Shown here: piece by piece, positions 18,530 through 27,813 of the stretch | Layout of the letters: each line of letters begins with the position of its first letter | Numbering within the stretch: position 1 is the first letter of the stretch | Assembly: GCA_964544605.1 (NCBI GenBank) | Contig: CAZJBX010000004.1 | Location: forward strand, 34,053-98,052 | Source: JAMIFN01 sp964544605 | GTDB taxonomy: Bacteria; Pseudomonadota; Gammaproteobacteria; Burkholderiales; Burkholderiaceae_C | DNA: 64,000 bases | Reading direction: 5' to 3' | The notes under the pieces: generated by a model | Database searches by the model: none | Seen by the model: the letters and a program-made list of their open reading frames with translations, nothing else | Told to the model about the DNA's origin: nothing | Program-made: the position numbers and the translations under genes

Positions 18530-21391
18530 TTATTTGGAGAGCAAAGTGCCTTTGAGTTTGGCAAAGGCGGCATCAAGCAGGGCTTTTTGCTGGCTTTGGT
18601 GCAAGTGCGCGTAGCCCACAGCGGGCGAGGCGCTGGCGGCACGGCCGGCGTAGCCGAGCTTTTGGCCATCGAGCATGTTCTCGCGGATGTAGTGCTGCAC
18701 AAAGAACCACGCACCTTGGTTTTGCGGCTCGTCTTGGCACCAGACCAAATCGGTGGCTTTGGGGTATTTTTTGATGATGGCGGCAAAGGCTTTGTGCGGG
18801 AAGGGGTAGAGCTGCTCCACACGCACGATGGCGGTGTCGTCGCGGCCGAGTTCTTCGCGCTTTTTCACCAAGTCGTAATAGACCTTGCCAGAGCAGATGA
18901 TGATGCGTTTCACGCCTGCGGGCTTGATGTCGTGCGACTCAGGGATGACGGTTTGGAAGCTGCCTTTGGTGAATTCGCTCAAGGGGCTGGTGGCGTCTTT
19001 GTTACGCAGCAGCGATTTGGGCGTCATGATGATGAGCGGCTTGCGCAGCGAGCGCAGCATTTGGCGGCGCAGCAAATGGAAGATTTGGCTGGCGGTGGTG
19101 GGTTGCACCACTTGCATATTGGTGTCAGCGGCCAATTGCATGAAGCGCTCTAAGCGGGCCGAGCTGTGCTCGGGGCCTTGGCCTTCATAGCCGTGGGGCA
19201 GCATGAGGGTGATGCCGTTCAAGCGGCCCCATTTGACTTCGCCGCTGGCGATGAATTGGTCAATCACCACTTGCGCGCCGTTGACGAAGTCGCCGAATTG
19301 GGCTTCCCAAATCACCAAGGAATCGGGGTCGTTGGAGGCGTAGCCGTATTCAAAGCCGAGCACAGCTTCCTCAGACAGCAGGGAGTCGATGACGGTGAAC
19401 TCGGCCTGTTTGTCAGAGACATGCTCCAGCGGGATGTAAGTGCCTTCGTTCCATTTCTCGCGGTTTTGGTCGTGCACCACGGCGTGGCGGTGGGTGAAGG
19501 TGCCACGGCCGCAGTCTTCGCCTGAGAGACGCACGGGAAAGCCCGCCGCCAGCAGTGAGGCAAAGGCCATGTGCTCGCCCATGCCCCAATCGACGGGCAT
19601 ATCGCCACGGCCCATGCTGGCGCGGTCGGCATACACCTTTTTCACCAAGGCGTGGGGGGTGACGCTATCGGGGAAGGTGGTGATGCGCTCGGCCAAGCGC
19701 TTCCACTCGCTCAGGGGCAAAGAGGTGTCGCAGGCATCGGTCCAGGCCGTTTGCAGGAAGGGAGTCCAATCGACAGCGTATTTGTTTTTGAAGTTGGAGA
19801 GGGTGATTTCTTCCATGTGCTGGCCCGCATCCAGCGCGGCGCGATAGGCTTTGACCATATCGGGGCCGATGGTTTCGCCCAAACCTTGGGCGGCGAGTTT
19901 GTCGGCGTAGAGCTTGCGCGTGCCTTCGTGTTTGCCGATTTTTTTGTACATCAGCGGCTGCGTCAGGGCCGGGGTGTCTTGCTCGTTGTGGCCGAGTTTG
20001 CGGAAGCAAACAATGTCCACCACCACATCTTTTTTGAAGGCTTGGCGGTAGGCCAATGCCAAGCGGGTGGCTTGCACCACGGCCTCGGGGTCGTCGCCGT
20101 TCACATGCAGCACAGGCGCGTCAATCATTTTGACGACATCGGTGCAATACAAGGTGGAGCGGGTGTCGCGCGGGTCAGAAGTGGTAAAGCCGATTTGGTT
20201 GTTGATGACGATGTGCACCGTGCCGCCCGTGTAATAGCCACGGGTCTGCGACAGGGCCAGGGTTTCCATCACCACGCCTTGGCCGGCAAAGGCGGCATCG
20301 CCATGCACCAGCACGGGCAGCACTTGATCGCCGATTTTGTCGCCACGGCGGTCCATGCGCGAGCGCACAGAGCCAGCGACCACGGGGTTGACGATTTCAA
20401 GGTGGGAGGGGTTGAAGGCCAGGGTCAGGTGCACGGGGCCGCCAGGGGTGGTGACATCGGAGCTGAAGCCTTGGTGGTATTTCACATCGCCTGCGGGCAG
20501 GTCTTCGGGCGCATTGTTTTCGAACTCAGCAAACAGGTCTTTGGGCAGCTTGCCCAGAATATTGACCAGCACATTCAAGCGGCCACGGTGGGCCATGCCA
20601 ATGACAACCTCTTGCACGCCAGCCGCACCAGCGCGCTGGATGAGGTCTTCCATCGAGACGATGAAGCTCTCGCCGCCTTCAAGCGAAAAGCGCTTTTGGC
20701 CGACATATTTGGTGTGCAAATAGCGCTCCAAACCTTCGGCTGCGGTCAGTTGCTTGAGCACATTTTTCTTCTCGTCGCTGCTCAGGCTGGCTTTGGCGCG
20801 GATGGATTCGAGCTGGTTTTGCCACCAGCGCTTTTCTTCTTGGCTGCTGGCGTACATGAACTCAGCGCCGATATTGCCGCAATAGGTTTCGCGCAAGGCA
20901 TTGAGCAAATCGCGCAAGCTCATCTGCCCTTTGCCGAAATAGGTATTGCTGACATCGAAGACGGTTTCCATATCGGCATCGCTGAAGCCGTAGAAAGCGG
21001 GGTCGAGGTCAGGGATGTTTTCCCGCTCGGTGAGGTTGAGGGGATCGACATTGGCCCAGCGCACGCCGACATTGCGGTAGGCGGCCACCAACTGTTGCAC
21101 GGCAGTGCGTTTTTTGCCCATGGCGCTGCCATCGGCATTGGCGCTAACAACTTGGCTCAGGCCAGCGCGGGCGCGCTCGGCAAAGGCTTGCACTATGGGC
21201 AGGTGAGGGATGTCTCGGCCATGTCCGCCGTGGCTGTCGGGCTGGTGCTGCACGCTGTCAAAGTGTTGACGCCAGTGCTCGGGAACGCTGTTGGGGTCGA
21301 GCAAATAGCTCTCATACATCTCTTCAATATAGGGCGCATTGCCCCCATAGAGATAGCTGCCACTGCCGTATTGTTGGTAGGTGGAAGACAT
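18530..21391 (-). CDS. odhA: 2-oxoglutarate dehydrogenase E1 component
   Basis: A 953-residue thiamine-diphosphate enzyme, normal for SucA. It starts MSSTYQQYGSGSYLYGGNA and contains the conserved IGMAHRGRLNVL and the ThDP/Mg motif HGDAAFAGQGVVMETL. The late DCGRGTFTHRHAV is family-typical. It decarboxylates 2-oxoglutarate and passes succinyl to OdhB. ATG 21391 lies behind GGAGG; the longer frame to 21505 runs through the structured leader and is rejected. Confidence 0.96.
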   Translation of the reverse strand: MSSTYQQYGSGSYLYGGNAPYIEEMYESYLLDPNSVPEHWRQHFDSVQHQPDSHGGHGRDIPHLPIVQAFAERARAGLSQVVSANADGSAMGKKRTAVQQLVAAYRNVGVRWANVDPLNLTERENIPDLDPAFYGFSDADMETVFDVSNTYFGKGQMSLRDLLNALRETYCGNIGAEFMYASSQEEKRWWQNQLESIRAKASLSSDEKKNVLKQLTAAEGLERYLHTKYVGQKRFSLEGGESFIVSMEDLIQRAGAAGVQEVVIGMAHRGRLNVLVNILGKLPKDLFAEFENNAPEDLPAGDVKYHQGFSSDVTTPGGPVHLTLAFNPSHLEIVNPVVAGSVRSRMDRRGDKIGDQVLPVLVHGDAAFAGQGVVMETLALSQTRGYYTGGTVHIVINNQIGFTTSDPRDTRSTLYCTDVVKMIDAPVLHVNGDDPEAVVQATRLALAYRQAFKKDVVVDIVCFRKLGHNEQDTPALTQPLMYKKIGKHEGTRKLYADKLAAQGLGETIGPDMVKAYRAALDAGQHMEEITLSNFKNKYAVDWTPFLQTAWTDACDTSLPLSEWKRLAERITTFPDSVTPHALVKKVYADRASMGRGDMPVDWGMGEHMAFASLLAAGFPVRLSGEDCGRGTFTHRHAVVHDQNREKWNEGTYIPLEHVSDKQAEFTVIDSLLSEEAVLGFEYGYASNDPDSLVIWEAQFGDFVNGAQVVIDQFIASGEVKWGRLNGITLMLPHGYEGQGPEHSSARLERFMQLAADTNMQVVQPTTASQIFHLLRRQMLRSLRKPLIIMTPKSLLRNKDATSPLSEFTKGSFQTVIPESHDIKPAGVKRIIICSGKVYYDLVKKREELGRDDTAIVRVEQLYPFPHKAFAAIIKKYPKATDLVWCQDEPQNQGAWFFVQHYIRENMLDGQKLGYAGRAASASPAVGYAHLHQSQQKALLDAAFAKLKGTLLSK

Positions 21392-21394
21392 GTT

Positions 21395-21470
21395 GTGCGG
21401 CCTCCGCGCCCCTGTAAGGCGCATTAGTTGGTGGTGAACCTGCTGCCACCGGCGGCTGAACCGCAAGGGC
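21395..21470 (-). promoter_or_regulatory. structured odhA (sucA) leader, candidate sucA RNA motif
   Basis: On the minus strand directly before odhA three short hairpins can form: GCGG/CCGC (21451-21464), GGTGG/CCACC (21430-21450) and GCGCC/GGCGC (21406-21422). The last abuts the GGAGG ribosome site at 21401-21405. A conserved cis-regulatory 'sucA RNA' upstream of sucA in Burkholderiales is known; position and layout fit it. Assignment is from memory of that class, not a covariance search. Confidence 0.55.
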
Positions 21471-21867
21471 AACTGCTGAGTGCGCCGAAAAAGAAAGCAG
21501 GCCAAGGGCTTTCAAGCCCAGCTCGCTCCACTTCAGGCACAAGTCAAACATTATCGGCCTTTTTCTGGCGAATGCCAAAGCGAGCCAGGGAAAACCTTGG
21601 GCCCTTGATCCGGGTGCGGCAAAGTGTGCATATGCTGGGGTTTTGAAAGAGATTGCACAAAAGTTGGCAAGCTTGGCGATTTTGCCGCTTGGTTTGGGCA
21701 GCTTGTGCTCTAAACTCGCGTCTTGTATGCGGTGTAAGGTGGCAGTGCAAACGGGCCAATTTGGCCTCAAAGGCTGCACCACTTGCGCACAAAAGCTGAA
21801 AAATACAACTTTGTCGCCCTACGGGTTGTCATCCTGTAGGCGTGATTTTTGAATGTGACAGACCCCT
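21471..21867. other. intergenic region between divergent odhA and DUF1631 gene
   Basis: About 400 bases with no convincing coding frame. It must hold the divergent promoters for odhA (minus) and the DUF1631 gene (plus), but I see no promoter boxes I would defend. Confidence 0.5.
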
Positions 21868-24171
21868 ATGAACGCAAAAAAAACGGCAGTTTTGGGCAGC
21901 GGTAGGAAGCCAACCATTGCTTCGTGCATTGAGGCCGTTCTCGCCAATAGCGAACAACTGATGTATGCCGTGATTGACGGCTTGCAAGGCGGCGTTGAGC
22001 GCGGCGGTAGTGCGGTGTCTGCACAAATTGGCCAAAGCCCCGTATTGACCGCAGCGGTGCAGACTTTGGCGCGGCAGCGTGAGCTGGCGGCAGAAACCTT
22101 CAGCGAGCGCCTGCGGGTGCTGCTGTATGCGGGTTTGGGCTCTGCGGGCCAAGTGCAAAAGGTCAATAGCCTGCATGAGTTGCGTTTGTTTGATGAAGGC
22201 AGCCTGGATGACAGCATTGAGCTGGCGCAAGCCGAGCAAGAGCTGGGCATGGCGGTGGAGAAATCGCTGCCGCAGCTCGATGCCCTTATCAGTGGCTTAC
22301 TGGGCTGGATTACGGTGCAGCCACAAATCAACCCGCTGCGCCCTGCGATTTTTGTGCATGCCATGCGCGATGCGATCAAAGAGCGCATCAGCGATGACGC
22401 CATTCGGGCCCAATTGATCACGCCCGCTGCGGGGCGCTTGGGTGTGGCGCTCGACAAGCTCTACCGCAAAGTCATTGATTGGCTGCTGATGCACGGCATT
22501 GAGCCTGCTGGCCCATTGCCCAATCTGGATACGGGTTCAGCGGGGGCGCAAAGCGCGGGTATCGTGAGCACTGCGGTGGCCAAAACCATGCTGACTTTGG
22601 ACAAAGTGCGGCGTATGTTGACGGGGCAGAGCAATGAGCAATTGCCCTCAGATTCTTTGGGCAAACGCGGCTCGGGTTTTTTGCACACCGTGCCTTTTTC
22701 TTTAAAGGCCATTGAGGACGGCGACATGTTGGATTCGATGGTTGCCCACCTTGACCGCCAAGCCCAAGACGACCCCGCAGCCTTGGCCCAGCGCCAAGAG
22801 CAAGCGCGTGCGGCCCTCAAGGGCGGCGGAAATATAGGCAAGCTTTTGGGCTCAGAGGTTACCCGTGTGATGCTGGATCAGCTCATGCAAGATGAGCGCT
22901 TATTGCCCAAGGTGCGTGCTTTGTTGCGCGCTTTGGAGCCTTCTTTGCTGGATGTGGCGGAGAACGATGTGCGCTTTTTCGCCGATGAGCACCATGCCGC
23001 CCGCCAGTATTTGAGTCAGCTTACGGATCGCGCCTTGGGCTTCTCGCATGAGACTGAGGAGGGTTTTGCGCCCTACTACCGTTCGATTCAAGAATCTGTG
23101 GGGGTGATTGTGCGCGAGCACCTCTATCTGACGGATAAAAGCGAGCTGACAGCGGTGTATGAGCTGGCCCTGCGGGATTTGCTTGAGGTGTGGGAACGCG
23201 CTGATGCTGTTGCGATGGCGCAACAGGCTGCTGCTGCCAAAGCCTTGCTGTTGGCAGAGCAACGCAATGTGGAGGCGCAGCGCTTGGCCAGCGAGTTCCA
23301 CGATTTGCTAGAGGGTATTGATGTGCCCGATGTGGTGCGCGGCTTTGTGACTGGCGTTTGGAGCCAAGTGGTGGCCAAGTCCATTGTGGGCACAGGCAAG
23401 CAAGGTGGCGATCCCCAAGGCTATCTGGCCTTGGTGGGGGATTTGCTCTGGAGTGTGCAACCGAGTTTGGCGCAAAAAGACCGCCAGCGCTTGGTCAATT
23501 TGATTCCTGGCCTGCTGTCTAAGCTGCGCCTCGGGGCCAAGTCGATTGACTACCCGACTGAGCGCCTGGGGGTGTTGTTTGATGCACTTTTACAACTGCA
23601 CGAAAAAGCTCTTGGTGAGCGCCAGCCCAAGCAGCAGGAGCACCTCTATCGCCCCGTTTTTGAGCACAGCAGTCCAATCAGCCAGTGGGAGACTTCTCGC
23701 CCATCTTTGCAGGCCGAAGGTGAAATTGATCCCAGCTTCTTTGGTTCTTGGGGTGACTCCATGACCATGGAAGGCAATAGCGGGGCCAGCCCCAGCGCCT
23801 TTATTGACATTGAGCGCCAAGAGCAAAAGCTGCAAGTGAGCAGCCGTGCTGCGCCTATGGGTGAGGCGGCTGAGACAGGGCAAGAAAACCCTTCGCCCGC
23901 AGAGGTGTTGCGCATCGATCTGGGCTCTTGGGTTGAACTCAAAATCAAAGGGCAATGGACGCGTGCCCAGTTGTCTTGGCAAAGCCCGAAGAAAACCATG
24001 TTTGTTTTTGTCACCGGCTCAGGTACTGCGCACTCCATGAGTGGCCACTCGTTAGAGGCTTTGTTGGCCCAAGGCAAGCTGCGCGTCATCTCTGGCGGCA
24101 ATGTGCTCGACGGCGCTTGGGATGTTGCAGCCAGCCGCGCACTGAGAAATGCTGCACAGTCTGGGCAGTGA
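21868..24171 (+). CDS. DUF1631 family protein
   Basis: A 767-residue soluble protein. Low-complexity-free helical sequence dominates, with a conserved central region around VTRVMLDQLMQDERLLPKVRALLRALEPSLLDVA in outline, which is characteristic of DUF1631 proteins from beta- and gammaproteobacteria. A C-terminal ~100-residue segment (LGSWVELKIKGQWTRAQLSW, then MFVFVTGSGTAHSMS) resembles a PilZ-like beta-barrel found at the end of several members. No function is established from sequence; a c-di-GMP link is inference only. It is monocistronic between odhA and the lipoprotein gene. Confidence 0.75.
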   Translation: MNAKKTAVLGSGRKPTIASCIEAVLANSEQLMYAVIDGLQGGVERGGSAVSAQIGQSPVLTAAVQTLARQRELAAETFSERLRVLLYAGLGSAGQVQKVNSLHELRLFDEGSLDDSIELAQAEQELGMAVEKSLPQLDALISGLLGWITVQPQINPLRPAIFVHAMRDAIKERISDDAIRAQLITPAAGRLGVALDKLYRKVIDWLLMHGIEPAGPLPNLDTGSAGAQSAGIVSTAVAKTMLTLDKVRRMLTGQSNEQLPSDSLGKRGSGFLHTVPFSLKAIEDGDMLDSMVAHLDRQAQDDPAALAQRQEQARAALKGGGNIGKLLGSEVTRVMLDQLMQDERLLPKVRALLRALEPSLLDVAENDVRFFADEHHAARQYLSQLTDRALGFSHETEEGFAPYYRSIQESVGVIVREHLYLTDKSELTAVYELALRDLLEVWERADAVAMAQQAAAAKALLLAEQRNVEAQRLASEFHDLLEGIDVPDVVRGFVTGVWSQVVAKSIVGTGKQGGDPQGYLALVGDLLWSVQPSLAQKDRQRLVNLIPGLLSKLRLGAKSIDYPTERLGVLFDALLQLHEKALGERQPKQQEHLYRPVFEHSSPISQWETSRPSLQAEGEIDPSFFGSWGDSMTMEGNSGASPSAFIDIERQEQKLQVSSRAAPMGEAAETGQENPSPAEVLRIDLGSWVELKIKGQWTRAQLSWQSPKKTMFVFVTGSGTAHSMSGHSLEALLAQGKLRVISGGNVLDGAWDVAASRALRNAAQSGQ

Positions 24172-24343
24172 AGTCGCTCTGTTTTTCCCCATAAAGGAAA
24201 AAGTGGTTAAAATAGCCGTTTTGGATTTGCTGCACTGCGGCAACTTCACTATGCAGCATGTCAGGCCTTTGGTAAACAGGACTGTCACGCCAAGCCTAGG
24301 AAAAGTTTACTGTTTTACTTTTTAAACTCTAGAGGAAAGAAAA

Positions 24344-24670
24344 ATGCAAAAGACTTTCGTTTTTGCTGCCGTTGTTGCTGCCCTGTCTCTTGCCGCTTGC
24401 GGCAAGCAAGAAGTTGCTGAAGTTGAAGCACCTGCTGCCGTTGAACAAGCGGTTGAAGATGTGACTGAAGCGACTGAAGAAGTGACTGAGTCTGCTGTTG
24501 AAGCCACCGAAGGTGCTGTTGACGCTGCAACTGACGCTGGTGAAGCTGCTGCTGAAGCCGTTGAAGGTGCTGCTGGCGCTTTGACTGATGCCCTGGAAGG
24601 CGCTGCTGACGCTGCTACTGAAACTCTGACAGAAGCTGCTGACTCTGCTGCTGCTGCTCTGGGCCAGTAA
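24344..24670 (+). CDS. small Ala/Glu-rich repetitive lipoprotein
   Basis: A 108-residue protein. The signal peptide ends in the lipobox LAAC, so it is a lipoprotein. The mature part is almost entirely Ala, Glu, Thr, Val and Asp, with repeating units such as VTEATEEVTESAVEATEGAV and alternation suited to a long amphipathic helix. It has no Cys, Trp or aromatic residues after the lipobox. RBS AGAGGAAAG lies just before the ATG, and a strong terminator follows. I do not recognise a named family; it may act as a periplasmic spacer or stress lipoprotein, but that is guesswork. Confidence 0.75.
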   Translation: MQKTFVFAAVVAALSLAACGKQEVAEVEAPAAVEQAVEDVTEATEEVTESAVEATEGAVDAATDAGEAAAEAVEGAAGALTDALEGAADAATETLTEAADSAAAALGQ

Positions 24671-24692
24671 TCAGCCTTCGCGATTCCATCGC

Positions 24693-24718
24693 AAAGCCCC
24701 GTTTTCGGGGCTTTTTTT
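24693..24718 (+). terminator. intrinsic terminator after the lipoprotein gene
   Basis: Arms AAAGCCCC and GGGGCTTT enclose a six-base loop and are followed by a T7 run. Confidence 0.9.
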
Positions 24719-24792
24719 GTGCCTGAAAACCCTTGGGTCTTGGGCTCTTTTACAATTGAAGGTTTCCTTCGACATTTAACTTACTGCTTGCT

Positions 24793-26712
24793 ATGGTTGC
24801 CATTACTTTGCCCGACGGCTCGGTGCGTCAGTTTGAAGCTGCGCCCACTGTGTACGATGTTGCGCACGACATTTCCCCTGGTCTTGCTAAAAATGCTTTG
24901 GCGGGTGTGGTGACCTTGGGTGAGGGCAGCAAAACGGTGGACACCAGCTACCGCATTGAGGGCGATGCCCAATTGCAAATTCTGACGGCCAAAGATGCCG
25001 AAGGCTTGGAGGTCATCCGCCACTCCACAGCGCATTTGCTGGCCTATGCGGTGAAAGAACTCTACCCCGAGGCCCAAGTGACCATTGGCCCTGTGATTGA
25101 AGACGGCTTCTATTACGACTTCGCTTACAAACGCCCTTTCACGCCTGATGACTTGGCCGCCATCGAGAAAAAGATGCAAGAGTTGGCCGCCAAAGACGAA
25201 GTGGTGCAGCGCCGTGTGTTGCCTCGTGATGAGGCCGTGGCCTATTTCAAAGACATGGGCGAGGCCTATAAGGCCGAGCTGATTGCCAGTATTCCAGCGG
25301 GTGAAGATGTCAGCCTCTACCGAGGCGGTGGTTTTGAAGACCTCTGCCGTGGCCCCCATGTGCCCAGCAATGGCAAGCTCAAGCACTTTAAACTGATGAA
25401 GGTGGCGGGCGCTTACTGGCGTGGCGACCACCGCAATGAGATGCTGCAACGCATCTACGGCACGGCTTGGGCCAGCAAAGATGAGCTGAAACAATATTTG
25501 CACCGCCTAGAAGAAGCGGAAAAGCGCGATCACCGCAAACTGGGCCGCGAGCTTGATTTGTTCCACATTGATGAGCACTCGCCCGGCACGGTTTTTTGGC
25601 ACCCGAAAGGCTGGACACTGTGGCAGGCCGTGGAGCAATACATGCGCGGCGTGTACCGCGACAATGGCTATCAAGAGGTCAAAGCGCCGCAAATTCTGGA
25701 CAAAACCCTGTGGGAAAAAACCGGCCACTGGGACAAATACCGCGAGAACATGTTCATCACTGAGAGCGAAAAGCGCGACTACGCCCTCAAGCCCATGAAC
25801 TGCCCCGGTCACATCATGATTTTCAAGCAGGGCATCAAGAGCTACCGCGACCTGCCCCTGCGCTATGGCGAGTTTGGCCAATGCCACCGCAATGAGCCCA
25901 CAGGCGGCTTGCACGGCATCATGCGCGTGCGCGCCTTCACGCAAGATGATGGCCATGTGTTCTGCACGGAAGACCAGATTCAACCCGAGGTCTTGGCCTT
26001 TACTCAGTTGCTGCAAAAAGTCTATGCCGATTTTGGTTTCACTGAAATTGTGTACAAAGTCGCGACTCGCCCTGAGGCACGCATCGGCTCAGATGAAATC
26101 TGGGACAAGGCGGAGGCGGCCCTCATCAGCAGCCTTGAGGCTTCGGGCTGTGCTTATATTTTGTCGCCCGGTGAAGGCGCTTTTTACGGCCCCAAAATTG
26201 AGTACACCTTGAAAGATGCCTTGGGCCGTGAATGGCAGTGCGGCACGATTCAGGTGGACTTCTCTATGCCTGAGCGCTTGGATGCCGAGTATGTGGGCGA
26301 TGATGGCAACCGCCACCGCCCTGTCATGCTGCACCGCGCCATTGTCGGCTCGCTCGAACGCTTTATTGGCATTTTGATTGAGCAATATGCGTGCGCACTG
26401 CCCACTTGGCTCTCGCCTGTGCAGGCCGTCATTTGCAATATCACCGATGACCAAGCCGATTACGCCAAAGAAGTGGCCGATTTGCTCTACAGCCAAGGCA
26501 TTCGCGTGCAGACGGATTTGCGCAAGGACAAAATCACTTATAAAATACGCGAGCACGCCATGCAGAAAATTCCTTACATTTTGCTTGTGGGGGACAAAGA
26601 GAAGGCGGCATCATCTGTCGCAGTGCGCGCGCGCGGCAATCAGGATTTAGGGGTTTTGACAGTCGAGGAGCTGGTTCAACGCATTCGTGCTGATATCGCC
26701 AATAAGTCTTGA
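24793..26712 (+). CDS. thrS: threonyl-tRNA synthetase
   Basis: A 639-residue class II synthetase of normal length. An N-terminal TGS domain (LPDGSVRQFEAAPTVYDVA) is followed by the editing domain with HSTAHLLAYAVKELYP, the catalytic core with MNCPGHIMIF and RVRAFTQDDGHVFC, and a C-terminal anticodon-binding domain. It charges tRNA-Thr. The usual neighbour infC follows. Confidence 0.97.
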   Translation: MVAITLPDGSVRQFEAAPTVYDVAHDISPGLAKNALAGVVTLGEGSKTVDTSYRIEGDAQLQILTAKDAEGLEVIRHSTAHLLAYAVKELYPEAQVTIGPVIEDGFYYDFAYKRPFTPDDLAAIEKKMQELAAKDEVVQRRVLPRDEAVAYFKDMGEAYKAELIASIPAGEDVSLYRGGGFEDLCRGPHVPSNGKLKHFKLMKVAGAYWRGDHRNEMLQRIYGTAWASKDELKQYLHRLEEAEKRDHRKLGRELDLFHIDEHSPGTVFWHPKGWTLWQAVEQYMRGVYRDNGYQEVKAPQILDKTLWEKTGHWDKYRENMFITESEKRDYALKPMNCPGHIMIFKQGIKSYRDLPLRYGEFGQCHRNEPTGGLHGIMRVRAFTQDDGHVFCTEDQIQPEVLAFTQLLQKVYADFGFTEIVYKVATRPEARIGSDEIWDKAEAALISSLEASGCAYILSPGEGAFYGPKIEYTLKDALGREWQCGTIQVDFSMPERLDAEYVGDDGNRHRPVMLHRAIVGSLERFIGILIEQYACALPTWLSPVQAVICNITDDQADYAKEVADLLYSQGIRVQTDLRKDKITYKIREHAMQKIPYILLVGDKEKAASSVAVRARGNQDLGVLTVEELVQRIRADIANKS

Positions 26713-26725
26713 GTTTTTGAACGCC

Positions 26726-26754
26726 AAGCCGCTTGCCCTCGCAGCGGCTTTTTT
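26726..26754 (+). terminator. terminator-like hairpin between thrS and infC
   Basis: Arms AAGCCGCT (26726-26733) and AGCGGCTT (26743-26750) are followed by a T-run. It sits 24 bases before the infC start, so it could end thrS transcripts or attenuate infC. Confidence 0.7.
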
Positions 26755-26777
26755 ATATTTATTTGAAGGAAACTACC

Positions 26778-27431
26778 ATCGTTACCAGAGCTTACACCCC
26801 TAGCACGCCTCGTCCACCGCGTCCGCCACGGCCTTCGCGCTACCATCGCGAGGCGCGCAAGCATCGTCTGAACCGAGAAATCACTGCCCCAGAGGTGCGT
26901 GTTTCAGGCCCCACGAATGAGCCGATGGGGGTCATGAGTTTGGCTGATGCTTTGCGCATGGCCGGTGATATGGATGTGGATTTGGTGGAGATTTCCCCCA
27001 CGGCGAATCCGCCCGTGTGCCGCTTGATTGACTACGGCAAGTTTAAATATCAAGAGCAAAAGCGCGAGCAAGAGACCAAGGCCAAGCAAAAGGTCATTGA
27101 GGTCAAAGAGGTCAAACTGCGCCCTGGTACCGATGTGGGTGACTATGAAGTCAAAATGCGCAACATCCGCCGCTTTTTGGATGACGGCGACAAGGTGAAA
27201 GTGACCTTGCGCTTCCGTGGCCGTGAAATGGCCCACCAAGAGCTGGGTATGGAGCAGCTCGAACGCATCAAGAGCGATTTGGCCGATACCGTTGTGGTGG
27301 AGTCCATGCCCAAGCTGGAAGGCCGTCAAATGGTGATGATGCTGGCACCCAACCGCAAAAAGGCGGGTGGCGGCAAGTCTCAAGCGCCGAAGAAGGATGA
27401 GGCGGCAGCCGCTGAGCCTGCTGCTGAGTAA
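26778..27431 (+). CDS. infC: translation initiation factor IF-3, with ATC start codon
   Basis: A 217-residue IF-3. N-domain LNREITAPEVRV and NPPVCRLIDYGKFKYQEQK are typical, and the C-domain has KEVKLRPGTDVGDYEVKM and VTLRFRGREM. No ATG or GTG fits the N-terminus. ATC at 26778 lies 7 bases after GAAGGA and gives the expected start, in line with the rare AUU/AUC starts used by infC genes for autoregulation. A TTG at 26733 falls inside the upstream hairpin and is rejected. The C-terminus is extended by a Lys/Ala/Glu tail. rpmI and rplT do not follow. Confidence 0.92.
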   Translation: MVTRAYTPSTPRPPRPPRPSRYHREARKHRLNREITAPEVRVSGPTNEPMGVMSLADALRMAGDMDVDLVEISPTANPPVCRLIDYGKFKYQEQKREQETKAKQKVIEVKEVKLRPGTDVGDYEVKMRNIRRFLDDGDKVKVTLRFRGREMAHQELGMEQLERIKSDLADTVVVESMPKLEGRQMVMMLAPNRKKAGGGKSQAPKKDEAAAAEPAAE

Positions 27432-27438
27432 GTCCAAG

Positions 27439-27463
27439 GCCAGTGCTGCGGCACTGGCTTTTT
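27439..27463 (+). terminator. intrinsic terminator of infC
   Basis: Arms GCCAGTGC and GCACTGGC with a four-base loop, then T5, start 8 bases after the infC stop. Confidence 0.85.
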
Positions 27464-27474
27464 ATTCTGCGCAA

Positions 27475-27507
27475 TAAAAAACCCGCTTCTTTGAAGCGGG
27501 TTTTTTT
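27475..27507. terminator. bidirectional terminator between infC and a small minus-strand gene
   Basis: Arms ACCCGCTTC (27481-27489) and GAAGCGGGT (27493-27501) have A-rich sequence on the left and T-rich on the right, so it can act on both strands. Confidence 0.85.
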
Positions 27508-27552
27508 GTGTCTGCTTGGGGGCTTTGCTGCGCCCGAGCAGAAACGGGTCAA

Positions 27553-27720
27553 TCAACCTTGGTGGGGGCGTTTGCCAGGGTTCTTTTTGCCACGGGTGTT
27601 CACGCCACGGTTGCGGCTGATGGTTTGGCCCACGCTTTGTTTGAAGGGGTTGAAGTTGGGGCTGACAGGAGGCGCTGCGGTGCGCTTGCGGTCGGCTTCG
27701 GTGACAATTTTGTTACCCAT
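27553..27720 (-). CDS. small basic protein of 55 residues, unknown function
   Basis: A short frame starts at ATG 27720 with AAGGA 10 bases upstream and ends in TGA at 27553. The product begins MGNKIVTEADRKRTA and ends NTRGKKNPGKRPHQG. It is rich in Lys, Arg, Asn and Pro and has codon use like neighbouring real genes. It faces infC across a bidirectional terminator, which gives it a terminator of its own. It could bind nucleic acid; no family recognised. Confidence 0.6.
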   Translation of the reverse strand: MGNKIVTEADRKRTAAPPVSPNFNPFKQSVGQTISRNRGVNTRGKKNPGKRPHQG

Positions 27721-27813
27721 GGTGCGGTATCCTTAGCGGTCGAATAAAAATCGGGTTGAACGAAACCGCTTATTCTATACCGAACTGCCCTTGCCGCCAA
27801 AATCCGCCTGTCT

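Noticed and set aside
19571..21427. Long open frame antisense to odhA (618 codons)
   Set aside because: Lies wholly within odhA on the opposite strand; His/Gly/Ala-rich antisense reading of a GC-biased gene, with no ribosome site.
26733..26777. TTG start for infC
   Set aside because: The TTG lies inside the thrS-infC hairpin and the extra residues are not IF-3-like.
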